Made by a program: the position numbers and the translations under genes. From positions 1 through 5,217 of the forward strand of contig JAFTMP010000148.1 of assembly GCA_017452335.1 (NCBI GenBank): a stretch of DNA of 5,217 nucleotides, given 5' to 3'. The DNA comes from Clostridia bacterium. GTDB taxonomy: Bacteria > Bacillota > Clostridia > Oscillospirales > CAG-272. Shown piece after piece: positions 1 to 4,994 of the stretch (position 1 is the stretch's first letter; every line of letters begins with the position of its first letter). The notes beneath the pieces were generated by a model. The model did no database searches and was not told where the DNA came from. It worked only from the letters and a program-made list of their open reading frames with translations.

Positions 1-39
1 CAGAACGATAAACAAGAATTTGTAGGAATGAAGAATTAA
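1..39 (+). CDS. C-terminal tail of an upstream gene (5' truncated by the window edge)
   Basis: Frame 1 is open from the window edge to a TAA at 37-39 and gives 12 residues (QNDKQEFVGMKN). The other two forward frames close within 25 bases. The stop sits one base before the ATG of the DUF998-like gene, and that gene's likely ribosome binding site (AGGAATGAAG, about 24-33) falls inside this tail. Such spacing is typical of translationally coupled operon partners. Nothing can be said about function from 12 residues. A real tail is likely, but a chance open frame of this length cannot be excluded. Confidence 0.45.
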   Translation, partial: QNDKQEFVGMKN

Positions 40-40
40 A

Positions 41-643
41 ATGAAAATATTGATTTTTATATGGACTATAACACTTTTAATAGATAATCTATTGCCGTTG
101 GTTCTTGCACATTTCTATCCGAGTTATATTCATAAAGAAATGGCACTTTCTGTCCTTGGCTCACGTCAAAGTCCTGTGAAGTGGATATACAACATCTGGT
201 GCATCATATCAGGTATTATTTTCTGCATTGCTCCGTATGCATTATATTGGGAGCATAATTGCGGTTTAGCAATAGCAATATGGATTTTGCTTGCGATATA
301 CGGAGTTGGTTGTGAAATCTTATCTGGTGTATGTCCGCTTAATGAAAATAGGCAAGACGAAGATTTTATAACAAAAATTCATGGCGGTTCTTCTGCTATT
401 GGTTTTATGACTTTACTCGTTGTGCCCTTGCTTTTGGCATTGTTGCAGTTGCAAATCTCCGAGTTCTTTATAGGAACAATTTCACTTTTGTGCTTTGTTA
501 TGGCGTTTGTGTTCTTTTGTTTCTTTATTATGGGAGAGAAAGAAAAGTTTTCAAATACGGTTTTGCGGTATGGCGGTCTTTGGCAAAGATTAGTTTTGAC
601 AAGTTGCTATGTGCCGTTATTCGTTTGGTGTATTCTTAACTAA
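41..643 (+). CDS. DUF998-like six-helix integral membrane protein
   Basis: This 200-residue, very hydrophobic protein has about six predicted membrane helices, near residues 3-24, 48-69, 72-97, 117-137, 140-164 and 181-199. Family resemblance to DUF998 rests on several features: a Leu-Gly-Ser/Ser-Pro segment before helix 2 (about 39-46), a Cys-Pro-Leu loop after helix 3 (98-100), the His-Gly-Gly pair opening helix 4 (His114), and a Trp-Gln-Arg motif before the last helix (181-183). The biochemical role of DUF998 proteins is not established, so none is given. The ATG follows an in-frame TGA at 29-31, which fixes the start, and AGGA lies about 13 bases upstream. It appears co-transcribed with the gene ending at 39 and is closed by the hairpin at 674-706. 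It is AT-rich compared with the genes to its right (20 G/C in 61-120), which hints at a different origin. The family call is from motif recognition only. Confidence 0.75.
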   Translation: MKILIFIWTITLLIDNLLPLVLAHFYPSYIHKEMALSVLGSRQSPVKWIYNIWCIISGIIFCIAPYALYWEHNCGLAIAIWILLAIYGVGCEILSGVCPLNENRQDEDFITKIHGGSSAIGFMTLLVVPLLLALLQLQISEFFIGTISLLCFVMAFVFFCFFIMGEKEKFSNTVLRYGGLWQRLVLTSCYVPLFVWCILN

Positions 644-673
644 CCAATTCCAATTTGTCAAACAAAATGAACG

Positions 674-706
674 AACCCCGACAGACTTCGAAAATCTGTC
701 GGGGTT
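674..706 (+). terminator. Intrinsic terminator after the DUF998-like gene
   Basis: Bases 674-685 (AACCCCGACAGA) pair perfectly with 695-706 to form a 12-bp stem with a 9-base loop. A T-rich stretch follows (ATTCTTTGCTTTCT, 707-720). It begins 31 bases after the stop codon at 643. The T-tract is interrupted, so efficiency may be moderate. The stem also begins with AA on its left side, so some bidirectional activity against leftward read-through is possible. Confidence 0.8.
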
Positions 707-862
707 ATTCTTTGCTTTCTGCGGTTCAATTTTTGTTGTGAGTGTTTTCTCCGATAAGAACATCACGCTTTGCATTTGAGATCCTTTTTTGAGCGCGTTG
801 ATGCCACTTTTTAAAGGAAAGTCGGGCTTAAATTGCCCATTCTTTCAAAGTTTTTGAGGATT

Positions 863-934
863 CTAAAGGAGCTTTTTTCGGAGTTGCGAAGCAACTCCAA
901 GGTTCCTTTAGTGGGGTTTGGGGCAAAGCCCCAA
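863..934. repeat. Composite palindromic intergenic element
   Basis: Three inverted repeats lie side by side or nested. CTAAAGGA (863-870) pairs with TCCTTTAG (904-911). Within it, GGAGTTGC (880-887) pairs with GCAACTCC (891-898) around a GAA loop. Next to it, TTGGGGC (918-924) pairs with GCCCCAA (928-934) around AAA, followed on the + strand by TTTGTTTTTA. The last hairpin sits just beyond the stop codon of the leftward beta-helix gene. It could act as a terminator for rightward read-through, and the whole element could stabilise the 3' end of the leftward transcript. It resembles dispersed intergenic palindromes of clostridial genomes, but only one copy is present here, so that is inference. 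In the rest of this gap (707-862) I see no gene or clear site. Confidence 0.55.
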
Positions 935-941
935 TTTGTTT

Positions 942-2513
942 TTATTGATGGTCGATGTTTGCGCAGTTTTCATAAAAGACGGGCGTACCCTTTGCCGTGA
1001 TCCTATTGCGGGCAATGAGCGCCCCATCCACATTGCGCAAATAGATGCCGTAGCGTGCGTCGGGACAATGGATGGTATTGTCTTCAATGACAATGTTTTT
1101 AATGCACAGCCCCTTTGGATCGGGACAGTCTGCTTTAATGATGATTCCGCAACCGCAGTTTTCTATCCGATTGTGACGAATGATCAGATCGGAAGGGCTG
1201 ACCCCCTCATACCAATAGCTCTCCGCCGCTCCTTCAATGCCTGCAATGGGGATATCCGAAAAGGTGTTGCCTTCGATCAGCGCACCACGGCTCTTAATGA
1301 GCAAGCCTCTTGCAAAGTGTAGGGATGCGTGGCAGTTGACGATCTCCAATTTTGGCAGACGGGTCACGTCCGCCATCACAAGCCCTGCCGTGTTATCGGG
1401 CAGATCGTGGTCGAGGGTGACCTTGCACCGCCATTCCTTATGGAGCGGGGTGCAGGATAGGACCGTGTAGCGGTCAAGCACCTGCAGGGTGTTTTTGTCC
1501 GTCAGCTCCAAAACATCGCCCACATCGGGGTAGTCGAGGGTCTGTGCGTGGGTGCCGTCGGGGGTCTTTTCCTTCAAATAGCAGGTGCGGGGACTCTCTT
1601 TTTCTTCAATGTCCTGATAGTAGGCGTGAATATTGGCGCTGTCGTCGCCCTGCCCTTCAAAAATGCAGTTTTCATACCGCAGGAGCCCCTTGATGGATGT
1701 AAAATGGGTGGCATCGGTGTTGCTTGACCAGTGCTGACCGGGGGAAGGGATGACCCGCACGCCCGATAACAAAAGGTCCTGACTTCTGTTGCCCACGATC
1801 CCCATACCGGGCTGGGAATGGATGGTCACGTCCCTTAAACGAATATTTTTGGCGTTTTCAATGAGAATGGCGGGGCGGGCGTGAAAGGTGTGAATGGTGT
1901 AAAACTCCTGCCCGCAACGAAGCCCCTCTCCTTGCGCCACGGTGACGGTAAGGTGTCGGGCGTCCACGTAGTCTACACGCCGCACCTGCGCCGAAATTTT
2001 GCGGTGCGCCGCGCTGTCAAAGAAAATGTGCCGTAAATTCAGAGGTGTACATGGCTGCACAGGGCATTTTTCATCAAGCTCCACCGTGCAACGGCGTACC
2101 CCTTCGTCGTTTTTTTCGGAAATATCGGTCACAACACCCCATGAATAGGGCTTGCGCAGATGGTCGATGGTCAGCCCGCAGATCGTAACGTCGGCGCAGT
2201 TTATGATGGATAGGGGTTCCATAAAGCCTTCCACCATCAGAGTGACCCCGTAGGCTTCAATGGTTGACCCCCTTTGCCCGTCAAGGCTGATGCCGCGGGT
2301 GTATTCATAGGAGGGGTTGAACATCACACTCTGGGGATTGGCACCCCATTTTCCCGACAAGACCGCCTGCATAGCGTTTTTGGCAAGGTCTGAGGTCAGA
2401 TGATAAACGCCCGGCTCCACGGTCAGCGTGCTTCCGGGGTGCGCCCTTAAATAGTCCATAGCGGCGGCAAAGCGCAGAACGTCACTTGCCCCCTTGAAAT
2501 CGGATAACCTCAT
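942..2513 (-). CDS. Right-handed beta-helix glycoside hydrolase, GH110-like (putative alpha-1,3-galactosidase)
   Basis: The 523-residue protein is built of parallel beta-helix turns rich in Asn-x-x-Ile/Val patterns (about residues 102-119, 218-233, 246-255, 387-425, 441-460 and 470-503). A Thr-Asp-Ala-Thr-His-Phe segment (Asp267) is followed 23-24 residues later by an Asp-Asp pair (290-291) before Asn-Ile-His. A Trp-Tyr-Glu segment (434-436) precedes another helix turn. These features and the aspartate spacing match my recollection of GH110, inverting enzymes that remove terminal alpha-1,3-galactose from glycans. Substrate is inferred and could differ in this lineage. No signal peptide is visible and there are 17 cysteines, which points to the cytoplasm, unlike the secreted family members I know. 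The start at 2513 is chosen over ATG 2600 because AAGGGAG lies 11 bases upstream and a promoter candidate lies at 2549-2577. The longer form would also begin inside the terminator stem. It is GC-rich compared with its neighbours. An alternative is another pectate-lyase-fold enzyme. Confidence 0.75.
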   Translation of the reverse strand: MRLSDFKGASDVLRFAAAMDYLRAHPGSTLTVEPGVYHLTSDLAKNAMQAVLSGKWGANPQSVMFNPSYEYTRGISLDGQRGSTIEAYGVTLMVEGFMEPLSIINCADVTICGLTIDHLRKPYSWGVVTDISEKNDEGVRRCTVELDEKCPVQPCTPLNLRHIFFDSAAHRKISAQVRRVDYVDARHLTVTVAQGEGLRCGQEFYTIHTFHARPAILIENAKNIRLRDVTIHSQPGMGIVGNRSQDLLLSGVRVIPSPGQHWSSNTDATHFTSIKGLLRYENCIFEGQGDDSANIHAYYQDIEEKESPRTCYLKEKTPDGTHAQTLDYPDVGDVLELTDKNTLQVLDRYTVLSCTPLHKEWRCKVTLDHDLPDNTAGLVMADVTRLPKLEIVNCHASLHFARGLLIKSRGALIEGNTFSDIPIAGIEGAAESYWYEGVSPSDLIIRHNRIENCGCGIIIKADCPDPKGLCIKNIVIEDNTIHCPDARYGIYLRNVDGALIARNRITAKGTPVFYENCANIDHQ

Positions 2514-2524
2514 AGCGTTCAGTT

Positions 2525-2531
2525 CTCCCTT
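2525..2531 (-). promoter_or_regulatory. Ribosome binding site that decides the beta-helix gene start
   Basis: Read leftward, AAGGGAG lies 11 bases before the ATG at 2513. The alternative ATG at 2600 has no comparable site and sits inside the terminator stem at 2566-2606. Confidence 0.6.
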
Positions 2532-2548
2532 CTCGTCTTTTCGTCCCG

Positions 2549-2577
2549 ATTTTATCATAAAAACGCAAAGGATGCAA
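2549..2577 (-). promoter_or_regulatory. Candidate sigma-70 type promoter for the beta-helix gene
   Basis: On the - strand, TTGCAT (2572-2577) and TAAAAT (2549-2554) are separated by exactly 17 bases. The -10 matches the consensus at 5 of 6 positions, while the -35 matches at only 3 of 6. It would give a leader of roughly 30-35 bases holding the ribosome binding site at 2525-2531. The -35 lies inside the stem of the terminator at 2566-2606, so the end of one transcription unit and the start of the next overlap. AT-rich sequence here makes a chance match possible. Confidence 0.4.
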
Positions 2578-2606
2578 GAGCTTTTGTAAAGCTTTTGCAT
2601 CCTTTG
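2559..2606 (-). terminator. Intrinsic terminator ending the leftward lipoprotein operon
   Basis: Bases 2566-2577 (CAAAGGATGCAA) pair perfectly with 2595-2606. The stem continues inward as AGCTTT (2579-2584) with AAAGCT (2588-2593) around a 3-base loop, with one mismatch (2578/2594) between the two parts. On the - strand the stem is followed after two bases by TTTTT (2563-2559), the expected poly-U. No such run follows it on the + strand. It lies about 90 bases beyond the stop of the 116-residue lipoprotein gene, with no terminator seen between the operon's earlier genes. Confidence 0.75.
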
Positions 2607-2616
2607 TTCCTATTTG

Positions 2617-2656
2617 CACTCTCCACCCGTTTTCTTTTGAAAACGGGTGGAGAGTG
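2617..2656. repeat. Perfect 17-bp inverted repeat (second hairpin of a tandem pair)
   Basis: CACTCTCCACCCGTTTT (2617-2633) is the exact reverse complement of 2640-2656, with a 6-base loop (CTTTTG). It lies 10 bases from the terminator hairpin at 2566-2606, and 36 bases past the stop of the 116-residue lipoprotein gene. No poly-U follows it on the - strand. On the + strand a loose T-rich run (TGTTTGACTATTTTT) follows, but no + strand gene needs it. It probably protects the 3' end of the leftward mRNA or backs up termination; a regulatory RNA element is a less likely option. Confidence 0.7.
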
Positions 2657-2692
2657 TGTTTGACTATTTTTGCGCAATATTTGCAAAAGAAC

Positions 2693-3043
2693 TCAATTGA
2701 ATTCTAAATACATATTCACAATAATTCGATCTTCCTCGGATATTTTCAGAGACTTTTGTAGAGTTATGTCATTAAAAATTCCTTCCCCTGCGCAATATTC
2801 AATTATCTGCTGTTGCGTATAAAACTTTACATCGGCAGAGTATTCTGTAATTCCGTTATCCCAATTTCCGCAATTCAAGAGATCAATAATGAATTGTTTT
2901 TTCTTTGAATCCAATTCAATAGCAGTTCCGTCGTGCTCAGAAATGCAGAATTGATCCCATGGCAGTTTATACACTTGATGGTCACATCCGATAAATCCAA
3001 AGATGATCATTCCTGCCAAGAGCAATGTCAATATTTTTTTCAT
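2693..3043 (-). CDS. Small predicted lipoprotein, 116 residues, function unknown
   Basis: The protein begins with a lysine pair, a hydrophobic stretch (about 4-17) and a lipobox-like Phe-Ile-Gly-Cys ending at Cys20, so it is probably a lipid-anchored, surface-exposed protein with a mature part of about 97 residues. The mature part contains a Leu-Pro-Trp segment (27-29), a central Trp-Asp segment (61-62), a Gly-Ile-Phe-Asn-Asp segment (88-92) and a Ser-Glu-Glu-Asp-Arg near the C-terminus (102-106). I do not recognise a named family. The start is firm: GGAGGT (3052-3057) stands 8 bases upstream. It is last in a leftward run, 32 bases after the 260-residue lipoprotein gene, and is followed by tandem hairpins. 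It is markedly more AT-rich than the rest of the run (22 G/C in 2821-2880), which suggests it joined the operon separately. Confidence 0.75.
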   Translation of the reverse strand: MKKILTLLLAGMIIFGFIGCDHQVYKLPWDQFCISEHDGTAIELDSKKKQFIIDLLNCGNWDNGITEYSADVKFYTQQQIIEYCAGEGIFNDITLQKSLKISEEDRIIVNMYLEFN

Positions 3044-3075
3044 AAAAAATTACCTCCGTTCGGTATATATCATTT

Positions 3076-3858
3076 TTAATCTAACCTTGAACTGTTTTCC
3101 CAATCGTAAAATTCGGAAAGCCTCTCAAGAGCCTTTTGGGCATCATGGCTTTTTTGATAATAGGCTCGGCAGTCCTTAACCTTTTGCCACCGATCCTTTA
3201 TTTTGGGGTCATCCACGATGGATTTGTGGGTAACGGGATAACTATCACCCAGCATTGTGCGGAAAAGCTCGTGATAAGCGTGGTAAGTTTCATGGTTTTT
3301 TAAAAGATACGCTTTTGCCGAGGCTGTCAAATACGTAACGGTGATCCACTTGCTTTCTTTAAATACATCCATACAGTACTCATCAAGAAAATACAGCGCA
3401 CCGATAATTTTTTCGGTATAGTCCTCTTTTTCTTTTTCGTCATAGTCGTGGGTCACGTCTTCAAAGGTTTCAAAATAGTCGTTGATCAGTGTGTACGTCA
3501 GACAAAACCCAAAAAAGAGTTCACTATTGCCGATGCTTTGTGCGCTTACTGTTTTCAAAGCGTGTTCGATGTTCATATAGCCATCGAGCCACGGCTTGCT
3601 TTGGTCCGAAAGGGTGATGCTTCCTTCACGGACAAGCGCCTCTGCCTGCTTTTTTAGTTGTTCATAGTTTTCAAGCTCTTTGGGATCTACCTGCGGGCAT
3701 TGGGGCAGAGGATACATCCCCATTTCAAGGTCCGCCAAGGAATATCGAACCCGATGGATCTTGTCACTAAGCCATGCCTCTTCAAAGGTGCACGAGGTGC
3801 AAAAGAGCATACAGCCCACCATCAACAGGGCAAGGAGGGATTTGAGCTTTTTGAACAT
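3076..3858 (-). CDS. Predicted lipoprotein, 260 residues, shares its N-terminal module with a broken neighbour
   Basis: A basic start, a hydrophobic stretch (about 8-19) and Cys-Thr-Ser-Cys (20-23) make a signal peptide with Cys23 as the likely lipidated residue. The residue at lipobox -3 is cysteine, which is unusual; Cys16 (Met-Val-Gly-Cys) is an alternative. Residues 17-54 are encoded by DNA nearly identical to the broken gene at 4645-4935. The remainder (55-260) is a mostly helical, charged domain rich in Tyr, Lys and Glu, with an acidic Asp-Tyr-Asp-Glu-Lys segment near 138-142. I recognise no family. AGAGGA (3865-3870) supports the start. It lies 40 bases after the 239-residue lipoprotein gene and 32 before the 116-residue one, so it is an operon member. 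A role outside the membrane is inferred from the signal peptide only. Confidence 0.8.
   Translation of the reverse strand: MFKKLKSLLALLMVGCMLFCTSCTFEEAWLSDKIHRVRYSLADLEMGMYPLPQCPQVDPKELENYEQLKKQAEALVREGSITLSDQSKPWLDGYMNIEHALKTVSAQSIGNSELFFGFCLTYTLINDYFETFEDVTHDYDEKEKEDYTEKIIGALYFLDEYCMDVFKESKWITVTYLTASAKAYLLKNHETYHAYHELFRTMLGDSYPVTHKSIVDDPKIKDRWQKVKDCRAYYQKSHDAQKALERLSEFYDWENSSRLD
3697..3810. repeat. Direct repeat copy 1 (114 bp, coding)
   Basis: This block matches 4774-4887 at 112 of 114 positions. The two differences are at 3753 (G versus A at 4830) and 3756 (G versus T at 4833). It encodes residues 17-54 of the 260-residue lipoprotein, starting exactly at an internal Met codon and ending at a Cys codon. 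The flanks mismatch at once on both sides. Confidence 0.97.
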
Positions 3859-3898
3859 AACGGTTCCTCTCTTTCAAAGCGGCACAGAATGGTTGGAT

Positions 3899-4618
3899 TT
3901 ACAGATGTTCTTGGACCAAGGGTACAAAGTATTCGGAAAGCTCCTCGGGCAATTTGACGGCGATCATTTTTTCAATGCCGTCGCTATCGGCTCCGCCGTC
4001 ATAGTAGAAGAGCAAATACATCTCATCTTCCACGATGTGAAAGGTATTGCCTTCGGTGGTAAACAGATCGTCTTTACTTGTTTTGAAAAAATGAATTTCT
4101 CCATCACCATAATCCTCGGGCATGGGTAGCGTCACCTTTTCTACCAGGCTGTTGTGGAGAGGGTCAAAGGGATCGTAGGCATTTTTTGATACAAAATCCA
4201 GCAATTCCTCAAAGCGCTGATAATCTACATCCTTTAAGGTGGCGGAAACGGTGACCGGGTTGCCAACCACCAAATGATAGGTGAAATTCTCGGGATCGGC
4301 ATAGTATAGGCTTGCTTCCTCAAATTGGTCCTCGGCACAATAGATGGTTCCGTTTGAGTAAAGCCCCACATAGCCGTGATAGAGTTCAAATCGTTTGTGC
4401 TTCACTCTTCGATAGTCCTCGCCATTTACCGTGATGGTTTGCGCGGTGCGGCTGAACTCCTGGGGGATCATCTCGCCGTAAAAGCCGGTAAGATAGCTTT
4501 TTTCCCCGTTGCTGATGGAGTCAGGTGCACCGTAAAGCCCCTTGCATCCCGCAAGGGGGAGTGCTATGGCAAGAAGGAGCGATAGGGCAAGGAGCGAAAT
4601 GAATTGATTTCTTTTCAT
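3899..4618 (-). CDS. Predicted lipoprotein, 239 residues, function unknown
   Basis: The N-terminus has Lys-Arg, a long hydrophobic stretch (about 6-22) and the canonical lipobox Leu-Ala-Gly-Cys (22-25), so lipidation at Cys25 and surface attachment are well supported. The mature part looks like a beta-rich domain with many Tyr, Phe and acidic residues, a Tyr-His-Gly-Tyr segment near 80-83 and an acidic Gly-Gly-Ala-Asp-Ser-Asp-Gly turn near 205-211. I recognise no named family. The reading frame is open further upstream to an ATG at 4777, but that extension lacks signal-peptide character and overlaps the gene ending at 4645. The ATG at 4618 has GAGGTG (4626-4631) seven bases upstream and is therefore preferred. 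It starts 26 bases after the broken gene and ends 40 bases before the 260-residue lipoprotein gene. Confidence 0.8.
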   Translation of the reverse strand: MKRNQFISLLALSLLLAIALPLAGCKGLYGAPDSISNGEKSYLTGFYGEMIPQEFSRTAQTITVNGEDYRRVKHKRFELYHGYVGLYSNGTIYCAEDQFEEASLYYADPENFTYHLVVGNPVTVSATLKDVDYQRFEELLDFVSKNAYDPFDPLHNSLVEKVTLPMPEDYGDGEIHFFKTSKDDLFTTEGNTFHIVEDEMYLLFYYDGGADSDGIEKMIAVKLPEELSEYFVPLVQEHL

Positions 4619-4625
4619 GGCAGAA

Positions 4626-4631
4626 CACCTC
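4626..4631 (-). promoter_or_regulatory. Ribosome binding site that decides the 239-residue lipoprotein start
   Basis: Read leftward, GAGGTG lies seven bases before the ATG at 4618 and directly precedes a complete lipoprotein signal peptide. The longer open frame from 4777 would add 53 arginine-rich residues in front of that signal, which is implausible. Confidence 0.7.
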
Positions 4632-4644
4632 ACTTTCTTTGGGT

Positions 4645-4935
4645 TTACGTTTCGTCTTGCGGCACGAAAATGCCTTGTGTTTCCATCACCGACCAATAGG
4701 GGAAATATTGCGCTTCTTCCTCGGTGCGGATCACGCGAAGAGCGTGAATGCCCCGCATTTGGGGATCGGCGTTGCATTGGGGCAGAGGATACATCCCCAT
4801 TTCAAGGTCCGCCAAGGAATATCGAACCCAATTGATCTTGTCACTAAGCCATGCCTCTTCAAAGGTGCACGAGGTGCAAAAGAGCATGCTTCACACCACA
4901 AGCAGGGCAACCATCATTTTAATCTTTTTGAACAT
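4645..4935 (-). pseudogene. Short lipoprotein gene interrupted by an in-frame TGA at codon 15
   Basis: From the ATG at 4935, preceded by AAGGAAG, the frame reads a normal signal-peptide start (Met-Phe-Lys-Lys-Ile-Lys), hits TGA at 4893-4891, then continues open to TAA at 4647-4645 (97 codons in all). Codons 17-54 are nearly identical to the 260-residue lipoprotein gene, including the Cys-Thr-Ser-Cys lipobox region. The TGA falls where the intact paralogue has glycine; a single G-to-T change from GGA would explain it. After codon 54 the tail of 42 residues is unrelated, with an Arg-Thr-Glu-Glu-Glu and a Tyr-Phe-Pro-Tyr-Trp segment. The frame beyond the stop is intact, so inactivation looks recent, or the TGA may be a sequencing error. 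Restart at Met17 (4887) would lose the signal peptide. It lies 59 bases after the truncated gene and 26 before the 239-residue lipoprotein gene. Confidence 0.75.
4774..4887. repeat. Direct repeat copy 2 (114 bp, coding)
   Basis: This partner of 3697-3810 lies 1077 bases away and is in the same orientation. Both copies occupy codons 17-54 of their respective genes. Compared with copy 1 it encodes Asn-Trp in place of His-Arg at residues 35-36, with no silent differences at all. Confidence 0.97.
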
Positions 4936-4994
4936 AACGACTTCCTTTCTCGCCACACTCTTTTGCGCGGCGTATTCGCAAAGGTTGTTTCCGT

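Noticed and set aside
918..1322. Forward open frame of 134 codons opposite the beta-helix gene
   Set aside because: It lies antisense to a strongly supported gene, begins in the palindromic element, has no ribosome binding site and shows no protein-like motifs.
2514..2600. Longer beta-helix protein starting at ATG 2600
   Set aside because: The extra 29 residues are translated from the terminator stem and candidate promoter, and the site lacks a ribosome binding sequence. Its short hydrophobic stretch is not a convincing signal peptide.
3058..3075. Possible extended -10 (TGATATATA on the - strand) before the 116-residue lipoprotein gene
   Set aside because: The -10 matches only partly and no convincing -35 is present at the right distance in this AT-rich gap; read-through from the operon explains expression.
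3680..4129. Forward open frame of 149 codons, partly repeated at 4748-5005
   Set aside because: Its similarity to the second forward frame comes only from the 114-bp repeat read on the wrong strand. The leftward lipoprotein genes explain the region.
4619..4777. Longer form of the 239-residue lipoprotein from ATG 4777
   Set aside because: The extension is arginine-rich, overlaps the preceding gene in another frame and would bury the signal peptide inside the protein.
3697..4887. The two repeats as a CRISPR array or insertion-sequence ends
   Set aside because: There are only two long copies, in direct orientation, in-frame within coding sequence and over 900 bases apart. No spacers, transposase or terminal inverted repeats are present.
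4891..4893. Alternative genetic code with TGA read as glycine
   Set aside because: Genes of 523, 260 and 239 residues contain no in-frame TGA, and the 116-residue gene appears to use TGA as its stop.
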